Positions 15,137 to 23,614 of a stretch of 23,614 nt of DNA are shown in pieces. This DNA is from Promethearchaeia archaeon (GTDB lineage Archaea > Asgardarchaeota > Lokiarchaeia > Sigyniarchaeales > SOKP01), in assembly GCA_029856445.1 (NCBI GenBank), contig JAHQWY010000013.1:1-23614 (forward strand), in the 5' to 3' direction. The position numbers and the translations under genes were made by a program. The notes beneath the pieces are model-generated. The model had not been told where the DNA came from and did not search any database. It saw only the letters and a list, made by a program, of their open reading frames with translations. Position 1 is the first letter of the stretch. The number at the start of each line of letters is the position of its first letter.

Positions 15137-15325
15137 TATATGAAATCTACATTCTTAAGTTAATTTTTATACTTTTTATTTAAGAAATTCATATTTTCTC
15201 ATAATGAAATTCTTCTTCCCCTTTTTGAAAAAGAAAATTATAAATTTCGATATTTTGATAATCTAAATAAAGGTTTTAATTAGGAATATTACAATTTTAA
15301 AATCTAAAATCAAATAATTCCAAAT

Positions 15326-16246
15326 ATGATTCAATCACTCTACATTTTCCAGAGTAATTCAAAGAAGTTGTTATATAACAAGAATTTCCAAAGCGATGAA
15401 AAAATGGAGATGTTTAGCTCTTTTTTTTCTGCACTTCAAACTTTTGTGTCTGAATTAACTGAGAGCAGCACAGAATCATTGAGTACCATTGAATTAGGTG
15501 ATTATTTCGTTCTTATTTCAAGAGTGAATGAGGTAACTTCTGATTTAGTAATTATAATTGACAGAGAAGATATAAAAGAAACTCAGAAATTGATCCCTAA
15601 AATCATCAATATTATAATGAGTCATGAAGATTTGTTTACTAACTGGGATCAAGAACCGGAAAAACTTGAAATGTTTGATTTGAAAATCATCAAGTTAATT
15701 TTATCTAATAAGAAGTTAATTTCTGAATCTTCCATAACTAATAATCAGAGTTCTATTTTAAAATCAATATGGGAGCAAAAAGGAGCGCTTTCTGAGCAGT
15801 TAAGAGAGAATATCTTAGAAGAGAAAAAAGAATTTACTGAAAAGTATTTAGATGAGGAAAATTATCTCAAAAAATATGAAATCTCTAGGAAATTAATTGA
15901 CATTTCGGAAAAACTTCGAGATGATGAAAAATTTATTGAATATCAAACAGAAGCAAAATCCCTTAGAGATGAAATTAAAGATAGGAGACTTAGATTACAA
16001 TATTATTTAGATATGGTAAAAGAGTCTTTAGAATTTTCAAAATATGCAGAAACTTACTCCTACCTATATTCCTTTTGTTTAAAGCTCAAAAATTTTGCTG
16101 ATTCTGTAACTATTGAAAAATATAAAGCAATTGCTAAAACCTTGTTGAATAGAGAAAAGGTGTCTAAGGAAGAATTTAGAGAAGCTATTAAAGAAATATC
16201 TACGATCGAAGATGAAATAGATAGGATTCTTTCAGTAAAAATATAA
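15326..16246 (+). CDS. Longin-like domain protein with helical C-terminus
   Basis: This 306-residue protein starts at ATG 15326. The first 108 residues match a longin fold: the opening strand MIQSLYIFQSNSKKLLYNK, a helix (KMEMFSSFFSALQTFVSEL), then LSTIELGDYFVLISR and DLVIIIDRED strands and a final helix (KLIPKIINIIMSHEDLF) ending FTNWD. This layout is that of eukaryotic trafficking longins and Asgard homologues. Residues 140-305 are highly charged and helical, probably coiled coil or TPR-like (EISRKLIDISEKLRDDEKF). There are no membrane segments. Asgard longin proteins are presumed scaffolds or regulators of small GTPases; that role is inferred here. A single gene is likely. Confidence 0.7.
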   Translation: MIQSLYIFQSNSKKLLYNKNFQSDEKMEMFSSFFSALQTFVSELTESSTESLSTIELGDYFVLISRVNEVTSDLVIIIDREDIKETQKLIPKIINIIMSHEDLFTNWDQEPEKLEMFDLKIIKLILSNKKLISESSITNNQSSILKSIWEQKGALSEQLRENILEEKKEFTEKYLDEENYLKKYEISRKLIDISEKLRDDEKFIEYQTEAKSLRDEIKDRRLRLQYYLDMVKESLEFSKYAETYSYLYSFCLKLKNFADSVTIEKYKAIAKTLLNREKVSKEEFREAIKEISTIEDEIDRILSVKI

Positions 16247-16372
16247 TAGCTTTTTATAGTTTCTATTAAAGATATAATGATTTCTTGGATCAAAAATGAT
16301 CTTATTTTAAGGAACAGATTAAGAATCTTTATCATAAAATTAATTAAACATTTTTAATAGATCCCAATTACA

Positions 16373-16410
16373 AGAGCTCTATTAAAGCTTTTATGTAGAG
16401 TACTATTAAA
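16373..16410. repeat. Short direct repeat upstream of the translation operon
   Basis: AGAGCTCTATTAAA (16373-16386) and AGAGTACTATTAAA (16397-16410) differ by two bases and start 24 bases apart, 30-67 bases before the ATG at 16440. They could be promoter or regulator-binding repeats. Confidence 0.3.
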
Positions 16411-16439
16411 ATCGAAATTTTCTCCCGAGTTTAAGTAAT

Positions 16440-16952
16440 ATGAAAGTTCTTCCCGCAGATTTGACTTGCATAAAATCTGGTTTTTTATGTAATAATTGTC
16501 AAGCTAGGCTTGATGCGGGCGAAATAACAGAATTCGAGATCGATTTAGCTAAGGATCTTTTAGAATTAGAAGAGGGAAATGAGGATTTCGTATTTTTAAA
16601 AGACTTATCATTTTATAAAGCAATTGATTACGAAGATCTCATAATCTTTGTAATAGGGAAAAAAGATAAATTAAAAATAACTTCTGATTTTTTAAACTGG
16701 ATAAAAGAAACTTACGAAGTTGACGAGATAATATTAGTAGAAAAAACTGATAAACCTCGACCTATAGTAGAAGCATTAATCAATCCATATAAATTAGTTT
16801 CTTTAAATGAAATATTCCTTGCGACAGGGGATGTTCAATTTAGAGCTGTGTTGTGGGAAGATGATAAAGAGAAGCTTTTGTTTACTAAGGAAGAACTTGA
16901 GCAATTGATTTATGAATTAACTGGTAATGTTATTCGGGTAGAATTTCAATAA
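16440..16952 (+). CDS. Archaeal NusA-like/KH-domain protein with Cys cluster
   Basis: This 170-residue protein starts at ATG 16440. It opens with a short cysteine cluster, C10, C17 and C20 (TCIKSGFLCNNCQARL), then GEITEFEIDLAKDLLELEE. The archaeal KH/NusA-related proteins I recall have this same arrangement (IC..TG.LC..C...L..GEI). The middle region FYKAIDYEDLIIFVIGKKDK is KH-like but the GxxG loop is degraded. The C-terminus TKEELEQLIYELTGNVIRV is the expected closing segment. Family members are RNA-binding and linked to transcription or ribosome function. It is the first gene of an operon with pth2 and truD, 50 bases before pth2. Confidence 0.7.
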   Translation: MKVLPADLTCIKSGFLCNNCQARLDAGEITEFEIDLAKDLLELEEGNEDFVFLKDLSFYKAIDYEDLIIFVIGKKDKLKITSDFLNWIKETYEVDEIILVEKTDKPRPIVEALINPYKLVSLNEIFLATGDVQFRAVLWEDDKEKLLFTKEELEQLIYELTGNVIRVEFQ

Positions 16953-17002
16953 TAATCAATAAAATTTAATTAACTATATTCTTAATATTTAATAGAACTA
17001 AT

Positions 17003-17359
17003 GTGGAAGAATGTAAACAAGTAATTTTAATTAGAACAGATTTAAAAATGAGTACAGGAAAAAAGTGTGCTCAATCATGTCATGCAAGTGTTTCAGCTTC
17101 AGATCTCGTTCGTATTCAAAACAAAGGTATTTGGAAGAATTGGAAGAATTCAGGGCAGAAAAAAGTTTGTCTTAAAATCAATAACTTAGAACAATTAAAT
17201 GAAATTGTAAAAAAGTTGGAATCCAATAAGGTACCCTTTTTTGTTGTAAAAGATGCGGGTCTTACTCAACTACCTCCTGGTACAACAACTTCCGTTGGTA
17301 TAGGTCCAGATTTAGCAACAGAAATTGATAAGATCACAAGAGATCTCAAATTATTATAA
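17003..17359 (+). CDS. pth2: Peptidyl-tRNA hydrolase, type 2
   Basis: This 118-residue protein starts at GTG 17003; the ATG two bases earlier is out of frame. It cleaves the ester bond of peptidyl-tRNA released from stalled ribosomes, freeing tRNA. All family landmarks are present: the LKMSTGKKCAQSCHA signature (14-28), KDAG (83-86) carrying the conserved Asp, and the Thr-rich loop PPGTTTSVGIGP (91-102). The length matches archaeal Pth2. It sits between the KH protein and truD, only eight bases from the latter, so it is in a translation-related operon. Confidence 0.96.
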   Translation: MEECKQVILIRTDLKMSTGKKCAQSCHASVSASDLVRIQNKGIWKNWKNSGQKKVCLKINNLEQLNEIVKKLESNKVPFFVVKDAGLTQLPPGTTTSVGIGPDLATEIDKITRDLKLL

Positions 17360-17367
17360 TATTAAAA

Positions 17368-18774
17368 ATGTGGGCAATAAAATTGTTGGATCAAGAAAAG
17401 AGTAGTACTACTTATTCTTTCAAAAATAATATTGAAAAAGAAGTTGAGAAATTTGTTGGAATCGAAGTTTATGCTACTTCTAAGATTAATGGAATTAAAG
17501 GAGAGTATAAAGTCCTCTATAAAGATTTTATAGTGAAAGAAATAGAAAAAAATGGGAGGATTTTGGATATTAAAGAAGATTATACAAGTCCTAGTTTTTC
17601 AAAAGAATTAACGGATAAATTTACTACGTTTAATTTAGTTAAAGTTAATAAAGATACATTCGAAGCTGTTAAAAAGATTAGTAAAGCACTAAAAATCCCA
17701 TACAATTTGTTTAGTTACTCCGGATTAAAAGATAAACAAGCTATTTCTGTCCAAAAAGTTTCTATAAAAGGTAATTACGTTGAACAATTAAAAAATCTAA
17801 AAATAAGAGATATATTTATTAGAAATGTCTATCCTACTAAAAAACCAGTTAAATTAGGGAGTCATTTAGGCAATAGTTTCACAATAACAATTAGGGATCT
17901 TAATAATGTTAAAGAGCTTAAACATAATATTGATAAAAATCTTAAATTTCTGAGAAACTATGGTTTTCCAAACTATTTTGGGCTTCAGAGATTTGGGAAC
18001 TATAGACCAAATTCTCACATTATAGGACATTTTCTTTTAAAAGGTGATTATGAAAATGCTTTCAAAGAATACGTATCTACAACATATTCTACTGAACCTA
18101 TTGATTCGAGGAAAGTGAGAAGTGATTTCAGGAATAATGGAGATCTAGAAAAAGCTTATAATAACTTCCCTAAAATTTTAAGATATGAGAGAAATATGAT
18201 TCAATATTTAATAGAAAATGGGAATGATTATCAAGGAGCTATAAACACATTGCCAATTGATTTGATTAGATTATTAATAAGTTCATTTCAATCATATTTA
18301 TTCAATAGAATGCTCTCTTTGAGAATAAAGAAAGGTCTTCCATTATTTAAACCGGTCAACGGAGATGTAATTTGTATATTAGATGATTATGATGGAAATA
18401 TTAGTGATGTAAAGTATTTATTTGGGGGTACCTATGACAAATATTTGAAAAGAGCTTTAAAATCAAATCGAGCTTCAATAGTCTTACCTATTATTGGGAA
18501 AAAAACAGCCTTAGATGAATATCCCATAATGGAAGCCATCTTCAAAGAGATTACCAAATTGGATCAAATAGATGAAAATATATTTCAGAGCAAATATATC
18601 GATGAAACCGAGTTCAAGGGTTCAATTAGAGCTATGACAGTTAAACCTAATGATTTAAAAATGCTTGAATTCACGGATGATGAGTATTATCATGGTAAAA
18701 AGAAAATAAAAATTGAATTTTCACTCAAAAAAGGAACCTATGCAACAATGTTATTAAGAGAATTGCTAAAATGA
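17368..18774 (+). CDS. truD: tRNA pseudouridine synthase TruD
   Basis: This 468-residue protein starts at ATG 17368. It isomerises uridine to pseudouridine (position 13 in tRNA in characterised enzymes). The catalytic motif YSGLKDKQAISVQ includes Asp122. The family hallmark PNYFGLQRFG and the following NSHIIG lie in the catalytic domain, interrupted as usual by the TRUD insertion domain. The tail GTYATMLLRELLK is the typical C-terminal strand and helix. It is a little longer than bacterial TruD, as usual for archaea. Its stop lies two bases from the stop of the opposing methyltransferase gene. Confidence 0.95.
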   Translation: MWAIKLLDQEKSSTTYSFKNNIEKEVEKFVGIEVYATSKINGIKGEYKVLYKDFIVKEIEKNGRILDIKEDYTSPSFSKELTDKFTTFNLVKVNKDTFEAVKKISKALKIPYNLFSYSGLKDKQAISVQKVSIKGNYVEQLKNLKIRDIFIRNVYPTKKPVKLGSHLGNSFTITIRDLNNVKELKHNIDKNLKFLRNYGFPNYFGLQRFGNYRPNSHIIGHFLLKGDYENAFKEYVSTTYSTEPIDSRKVRSDFRNNGDLEKAYNNFPKILRYERNMIQYLIENGNDYQGAINTLPIDLIRLLISSFQSYLFNRMLSLRIKKGLPLFKPVNGDVICILDDYDGNISDVKYLFGGTYDKYLKRALKSNRASIVLPIIGKKTALDEYPIMEAIFKEITKLDQIDENIFQSKYIDETEFKGSIRAMTVKPNDLKMLEFTDDEYYHGKKKIKIEFSLKKGTYATMLLRELLK

Positions 18775-18776
18775 AA

Positions 18777-20261
18777 TTATATTGTAATTTCATATGTTTT
18801 TTGAGTTTCAATTCCAAAAATATCGATTATTTTAATTGATAATTTATATTTTCCTGGTTTTTTATAAAGATATGACTTAGATTTTAACTCTAATTCTCTA
18901 TTTTTTGGTGTTCTAAAAGAATTCCACATAATATTGAAAATATCATTTTTAAAATCATAATCTATAGCCCAATAATCAATCCAATCTGAAAAAGATGTAA
19001 TTTTATCTCTAATTTTTCTAGATACTGAATCAAGAAAAGATATTTTATAATTTGTAAGTTCAATTATTATAGAATTATAATTTTGGTGTATTTGAACACT
19101 TAAATCTTGAGATCCATGGATTAACGAGACGGGTACAATTTGAGCTGTCTTATTTAGAAATTCCTTGGAAATCAGGTTTGTTTCAAATTCTTTTTTAAAT
19201 GAAATAATCTTAAAAGGGTGAGCTTTTTTATTGTATTTTTTTTTCCAATTCATAATATCATTGCTATTATTTATATTAAGGATTCGCTTTCTTGAGATAT
19301 GGATAGCATGACTATTTATATCACATCCAATCCAGTGTCTTCCTAATTTCTCTGCTACTGCTAGAGTAGTCCCTGAACCACAAAAGAAGTCAGCTATTAA
19401 ATCCTTTTCGTTTGTTGATGCTAAAATTATCCTTTTCAGCAGACGCTCTGGTTTTTGTGTAGAGAAACCTTGATATTCTGAGGTATTAGCCCTTATATAA
19501 GGAATGTCATTCCATACATCTCTAGGAAAAATTCCTTCCTGTACGACATAAACTTTTCGAGATAACTTTTTTCCATTATGACTTCCTCCTCTATAATAAA
19601 ATATTCCTTGCTCATCTTTCTTTAAGGCATTTTTAACGCGATTTGAATATTCCATATATATATTTGGATCATCATTAAACACATAATTATCTGACTTTGA
19701 ATAAAAAAGGATTGTATCATAAGATCTAATAAAAAAGCGTCTTGTTTTAGCAGACGCAGCAGGATATGCCCAAATAATTTCATTTCTAAAATTCTCAATC
19801 CCAAAAATTTCATCCAGTATTACTTTTACATAATGAGAGATGTGCCAATCCAAATGAACGTAAATTGAGCCCTTGTGAGATAATAATCGTTTCATTTTAA
19901 CAAGTCTTTGATATAAAAATGATAAATATGAATCTAATCCCTCTTCCCATTTATCTTTATAGGCTATATCATCAATATATTTACCTTCTTCACCTATTTG
20001 AATCTTAAGATTAAAATCCCCACCTGTTGCAAATGGGGGATCAATATATATAAGAGATATTTTATTTTCGAGAGTATTTAGTAATGAATTCATTAACGCT
20101 TGATTTTCCCCCAAAAAAAGTAGGTTTTGCCATCTCTCGCCTGATTTTATACCAAAATCTTTTGGTAAATAATTATCAAGAACATGAAAAGGTGGAGTAG
20201 TGAATTTTTTCAAATGAATTTCTTTATTGTCTTCTTTACCTTTCCATTTTAAATTTACCAT
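18777..20261 (-). CDS. Orphan beta-class DNA methyltransferase with PKD-like tail
   Basis: This 494-residue protein transfers methyl from S-adenosylmethionine to adenine-N6 or cytosine-N4 in DNA. Motif IV DPPF is at 74-77 and motif I FFCGSGTT at 292-299, so IV precedes I, with the target-recognition region between: the beta order, as in type III Mod proteins. QGFSTQKPERLL (264-275) is the usual motif X region. Residues 400-494 form a beta-rich domain, ending PGKYKLSIKIIDIFGIE, which resembles a PKD-type sandwich. No restriction subunit is adjacent, so this is a solitary methyltransferase or a remnant of a restriction system. It is transcribed alone, divergent from aspS. Confidence 0.88.
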   Translation of the reverse strand: MVNLKWKGKEDNKEIHLKKFTTPPFHVLDNYLPKDFGIKSGERWQNLLFLGENQALMNSLLNTLENKISLIYIDPPFATGGDFNLKIQIGEEGKYIDDIAYKDKWEEGLDSYLSFLYQRLVKMKRLLSHKGSIYVHLDWHISHYVKVILDEIFGIENFRNEIIWAYPAASAKTRRFFIRSYDTILFYSKSDNYVFNDDPNIYMEYSNRVKNALKKDEQGIFYYRGGSHNGKKLSRKVYVVQEGIFPRDVWNDIPYIRANTSEYQGFSTQKPERLLKRIILASTNEKDLIADFFCGSGTTLAVAEKLGRHWIGCDINSHAIHISRKRILNINNSNDIMNWKKKYNKKAHPFKIISFKKEFETNLISKEFLNKTAQIVPVSLIHGSQDLSVQIHQNYNSIIIELTNYKISFLDSVSRKIRDKITSFSDWIDYWAIDYDFKNDIFNIMWNSFRTPKNRELELKSKSYLYKKPGKYKLSIKIIDIFGIETQKTYEITI

Positions 20262-20350
20262 AAATAAAGATAAGAAGGGAAAAATTATATTTTTACTTTA
20301 ATTTTCTATTTTATATTTTAAATCTAAAATCAATAAGTTGAAACAAATAT

Positions 20351-21670
20351 ATGCTCGATGAGTTAGGAGATTGGAGAAAAACACATTTCACAAGAGATAT
20401 TACACCTGAATTAGTAGGAAAAGAAGTCATTTTAGGTGGTTGGGTTCGAAATTATCGAGATCTTGGTGGTCTAAAATTTCTTTCCCTTCAAGATAAATAT
20501 GGAGAACGACAAATTACCTTAAAAAAGGGTACCATATCTGACGACATTTTTGACAAAGCTAAGGTTGGTTATCAATATTGCTTAATGGTAAAGGGGACAG
20601 TAAAAGCATTTGACGCAGCTCCAGGAGGAATCGAAATAATACCTTCTGATTTAAAAATCTTGAATAAAACACCTGATAAATTGCCTATTGATATGACAGG
20701 AGAAACAATTTCAGAATTAGATCTTAGATTAAACCATAGAGCACTCGATTTAAGATCCCTCAGAAATCAAGCTATTTTTGAGATAAGGGGAGAAATGCTC
20801 AGATCCATTAGGCATTTTTTATTTGAAAGAGCTTTTACAGAGATTACTACACCCAAAATTATAGGATCTGCCACAGAAGGGGGTACTGAATTGTTTCCAA
20901 TTATGTACTTTGAAAGAGAAGCCTTCTTAACACAATCTGCCCAATTATATAAAGAACAACTTAGTGGAGTTTATGAAAGGGTTTTTGAAATAAGTGATTG
21001 TTTTAGAGCTGAAAAAAGCCGGACGAAAAGACACATATGTGAAATTTTTATGTTAGATGTAGAGATGGCTTTTGTTACTATGGATGATATCTTAATATTA
21101 TTAGAGGAATTAGTATATAATGTTATTAAGGATATCAGAGATAATAAAATGAAAGAGTTGAAATTTCTAGAGATGGAAAAAGAGACAATATTACCTGAAT
21201 TGCCATTTCCAAGATATAAATATGAAGAAATTATTGATCTAATTAATAATAAGTTTGGATTTAACCTTGAGTTTGGAGAGGATCCTTCAACTGAAGCCTA
21301 TAGAAAATTAGGAAAAGAATTACCTGATTATTATTATATAACTCATTGGCCAATGGCAATTAAACCATTTTACATCATGCCTTCAAAAGATCCTAAATAC
21401 AGTGAATCCTTTGATTTACAAAAAGGAATGTTGGAACTAACATCGGGAGGAACTAGAGTTCATAATAAAATACAATTAGAGAATGCCTTGGAATCAAAAG
21501 GACTTAATCTTGTTTCTTTTGAATCACACCTTAGAGCATTTGATTATGGAATGCCCCCTCATGCTGGATTTGGATTAGGGATTGATAGATGGCTCACTAT
21601 GATATGCGGTTTAGATGATATTCGAGAAACTGTCATGTATCCTAGAACTCCTGATCGTCTAGAACCTTAA
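20351..21670 (+). CDS. aspS: Aspartyl-tRNA synthetase, archaeal type
   Basis: This 439-residue class II synthetase starts at ATG 20351. An N-terminal OB-fold anticodon-binding domain (about 20-110, GGWVRNYRDLGGLKF) precedes the catalytic core. Motif 1 lies near 158-170 (TEITTPKI), followed by ATEGGTELFP (174-183). Motif 2 is CFRAEKSRTKRH (217-228) and motif 3 is GLGIDRW (408-414), with YPRTPDRLEP at the end. The tRNA-discrimination positions, as I align them to Thermococcus AspRS W26 and K85, are Arg33 and Pro91, which suggests a non-discriminating enzyme that also charges tRNA-Asn. The motif 2 loop, SRTKRH, is more like AsnRS. It heads an operon with map 35 bases downstream. Confidence 0.93.
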   Translation: MLDELGDWRKTHFTRDITPELVGKEVILGGWVRNYRDLGGLKFLSLQDKYGERQITLKKGTISDDIFDKAKVGYQYCLMVKGTVKAFDAAPGGIEIIPSDLKILNKTPDKLPIDMTGETISELDLRLNHRALDLRSLRNQAIFEIRGEMLRSIRHFLFERAFTEITTPKIIGSATEGGTELFPIMYFEREAFLTQSAQLYKEQLSGVYERVFEISDCFRAEKSRTKRHICEIFMLDVEMAFVTMDDILILLEELVYNVIKDIRDNKMKELKFLEMEKETILPELPFPRYKYEEIIDLINNKFGFNLEFGEDPSTEAYRKLGKELPDYYYITHWPMAIKPFYIMPSKDPKYSESFDLQKGMLELTSGGTRVHNKIQLENALESKGLNLVSFESHLRAFDYGMPPHAGFGLGIDRWLTMICGLDDIRETVMYPRTPDRLEP

Positions 21671-21705
21671 TTTAATTCTGTTAAAAAAAGAGAAGCGTAT
21701 AAAAT

Positions 21706-22623
21706 ATGAGTGAAAATTATATTCAGGATTATATACAAGCAGGAAAGGGGGTTATTGCGGCAAAAAAATTAGCCCAAAGTATTATTAATCCTGGAGTGTC
21801 ATTTCTTGAGATAGCAAACAAATGTGAAGCAGAAATAATTAAGACGGGATGTGAATTGTCATTTCCTATAAATTTGTCTTTAAATGAAATTGCCGCACAT
21901 TATAGCCCGGAAATTGACGATAAATCAATAGTTCCTGAAAAAGGTTTACTAAAAATTGATATTGGTGCTCATTTTAATGGATATATAGCAGATTCTGCTT
22001 TTACTATTAACTTAGATGAAGATCCTAAATTACAAAATTATATTGATGCTGCAAGAGAAGCTCTTGACGCTGCAGTTGAATTATTTAATCCTGGAATTAA
22101 ATTATATGAACTAGGTGAAGTAATCGCCCAAAAAATTATAAATAGAGGTTTAAGACCAATAACAAATCTTGGAGGTCATGAGTTAAAGCAATATATTTTA
22201 CATGCAGGACCATTTATTCCAAATTATAAAGAAAAAATGCATAACCAAGAATTGAAACCTGGGGATGCTTATGCTTGTGAACCATTTGCTACTTCTGGCG
22301 TAGGAAAGGTTGAAAATGGGAAGTATGCATATATATTTCGATTTATAAAAAGGGTTAAAAAAAATATGCCATATGAACAACAAGGATACATGAATAAAAT
22401 CGAAAAGAATTTCAGGAATCTTCCTTTTTCTCCTCGCTGGATAGTAAATAATAATCTTATTCCAAAACAAAAAATTAAGAGAACCATCGAATTATTTAAA
22501 GGAAAAAAGATTTTAGATGAATACCCTATTTTAATAGAAAGAAGTAAAGAACCCGTAGCTCAAGAAGAACATACAATCGTATTGGATATGGATGGAAATA
22601 AAATTGTCACTACGAAAGAATAA
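21706..22623 (+). CDS. map: Methionine aminopeptidase, type II
   Basis: This 305-residue protein starts at ATG 21706 and removes initiator methionine from nascent proteins. The five metal ligands of the pita-bread fold can be placed: Asp85 (KIDIGAH), Asp96 (ADSAFT), His158 (NLGGHEL), Glu192 (ACEPF) and Glu288 (AQEEHT); His65 (AAHYSP) is the conserved substrate-binding His. The helical insertion at about 205-275 (FRFIKRVKK to KKILDEYPIL) is the type II subdomain of archaea and eukaryotes. Co-transcribed with aspS, it overlaps the next gene by 32 bases. Confidence 0.95.
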   Translation: MSENYIQDYIQAGKGVIAAKKLAQSIINPGVSFLEIANKCEAEIIKTGCELSFPINLSLNEIAAHYSPEIDDKSIVPEKGLLKIDIGAHFNGYIADSAFTINLDEDPKLQNYIDAAREALDAAVELFNPGIKLYELGEVIAQKIINRGLRPITNLGGHELKQYILHAGPFIPNYKEKMHNQELKPGDAYACEPFATSGVGKVENGKYAYIFRFIKRVKKNMPYEQQGYMNKIEKNFRNLPFSPRWIVNNNLIPKQKIKRTIELFKGKKILDEYPILIERSKEPVAQEEHTIVLDMDGNKIVTTKE

Positions 22624-23419
22624 TTTTATAGAAAATTTAATATCGATAATTTTATGTGCCGGTGAAGGAACTCGGATTAGTGATTTTATTCCTAACATAC
22701 CAAAACCATTAATTGAAATTTATAATAAACCTCTTCTTTCTCATTTAATTTTCGATTTAATTCAATTAAATATCACCAAAATTGTTATTATAACAGGGCA
22801 TCTTAGAGAGGAAATAGAAAAATACATTGCTTCCCTCAAAAAAAGATATGAATCTCTTAGAAATAAATTGTTATTAATTAGCTCTGGAAATAATTATAAA
22901 AAGGGACCACTATATTCTTTTCTTTCCATAGTCAATAAAAAGTCTATTCTAAGAAAAGATAACATATATCTAATTTTTCCTGGGGATACTTATTATGAAT
23001 CAATCCTACTTAAAGAAATTGTTCAGATTATCTCAAACACCAGTAATAAATCAATATTGTTTTACCAGAAAGTGAAAGGTCTAAAACTAAAAACACAATT
23101 TGATTCTCATAAGCTAATTTCAATCGCAGAAATTGAAGAGATATCTACACATGAAATAGTAGTGAAAGAAATAAAGCAAAGAAAATTAATAGACATTAAT
23201 AACAATGAAGATATTAATTTAATTGTACCCCTATTTGTTTTTAATTATAATATGATTGAGAAAATCTTGAATATTGAAAGAAAAATTACAGCAACAACAA
23301 TTAGAGAAGTTCTCAACCATATTATTAAGCATCAGAATATAATTTATGGAGTTCCTATTGATCCACAATATAGGTTTGTTGATATCGATACTAAATCAGA
23401 TATATTGAGTTTAGATTAA
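22592..23419 (+). CDS. Sugar-phosphate nucleotidyltransferase-like protein
   Basis: This 275-residue Rossmann-type NTP transferase has the signature IILCAGEGTRI (19-29) and PKPLIEI (37-43), which bind NTP, and FPGDTYY (129-135) with the metal-binding Asp132; VDIDTKSD near 263-270 may supply the second Asp. Such enzymes couple NTP with a sugar-1-phosphate (or CTP with a polyol or inositol phosphate) for glycan or lipid synthesis. No hexapeptide acyltransferase tail is present. The only in-frame ATG is 22592, inside map, giving a 32-base overlap. Translational coupling with map is likely. The exact nucleotide and sugar cannot be assigned. Confidence 0.8.
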   Translation: MEIKLSLRKNNFIENLISIILCAGEGTRISDFIPNIPKPLIEIYNKPLLSHLIFDLIQLNITKIVIITGHLREEIEKYIASLKKRYESLRNKLLLISSGNNYKKGPLYSFLSIVNKKSILRKDNIYLIFPGDTYYESILLKEIVQIISNTSNKSILFYQKVKGLKLKTQFDSHKLISIAEIEEISTHEIVVKEIKQRKLIDINNNEDINLIVPLFVFNYNMIEKILNIERKITATTIREVLNHIIKHQNIIYGVPIDPQYRFVDIDTKSDILSLD

Positions 23420-23614
23420 AAAAAAAAGGGAAAAGGACAATAGGATCTCCGATTATTCTTTGGTTCAAAGGAATCATAAGAATCGTAATCCTATGAAACA
23501 ATTATGTAATCAAAGCTCCTATCTTAAAAAATCTCTCATTTAAAACCATATTTCTCATTGTTTTTATGTCTCGTGAAAAAAAATAATACACCTTAATCAA
23601 AACTCAATCTTCAA
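23420..23614. other. Right-edge intergenic sequence
   Basis: These 195 AT-rich bases run to the edge of the window after an A-run at the stop codon. No reading frame, RNA gene or strong repeat is seen. Confidence 0.4.

Overview
This window comes from an AT-rich archaeal genome. The information-processing genes are archaeal: thermosome, peptidyl-tRNA hydrolase 2, TruD, archaeal AspRS, type II methionine aminopeptidase, and ribosomal proteins eL38 and eL40. Two proteins with longin/roadblock-like domains, the C-terminal IPGYN-plus-membrane-anchor ending of a surface protein, and eL38 itself point to an Asgard archaeon, most likely a Lokiarchaeia relative. That placement is inferred from gene content; no rRNA is present. 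GGTG/GTGAT-type Shine-Dalgarno motifs precede several starts, and some genes begin with GTG or TTG.

Layout. Positions 1-2.9 kb hold the end of a cut-off gene, a GNAT acetyltransferase, an atypical short-chain dehydrogenase and an M29-type metallopeptidase, all on the plus strand. At 3.0-4.35 kb on the minus strand lies a multidomain protein with a Cys4 head, a longin/roadblock-like domain and TPR-like helices. Positions 4.4-9.4 kb form an accessory, membrane/surface region: two small multi-pass membrane proteins, a metallo-beta-lactamase-fold hydrolase, a membrane-anchored secreted protein and a NosD-like beta-helix surface protein. This stretch is full of duplication scars: a ~125-bp direct repeat that includes a truncated gene start, a ~105-bp copied fragment of the hydrolase gene, and three copies of a short palindromic intergenic repeat.

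Positions 9.4-11.5 kb carry a minus-strand two-gene operon: a 102-residue unknown protein followed by a membrane-anchored HerA/TraG-like ATPase. At 11.5-12.06 kb lies a poorly delimited small gene with no ATG, encoding a YGIWGHYLNDL motif. From 12.2 kb the content is mostly housekeeping: thermosome and a small conserved protein (minus), then divergent eL40 (minus) and eL38 (plus), then a longin plus helical protein.

Positions 16.4-18.8 kb form a translation operon (Cys-rich KH/NusA-like protein, pth2, truD). An orphan beta-class DNA methyltransferase with a PKD-like C-terminal domain converges on it, leaving two bases between the stop codons. The window ends with a plus-strand aspS-map-nucleotidyltransferase operon. 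AspRS carries Arg33 and Pro91 at the positions thought to govern tRNA discrimination, so it may be a non-discriminating enzyme.

The least explained parts are the two longin-type proteins, the ATPase operon, the duplication-scarred 4.4-9.4 kb region and the small start-less gene near 11.7-12.06 kb.
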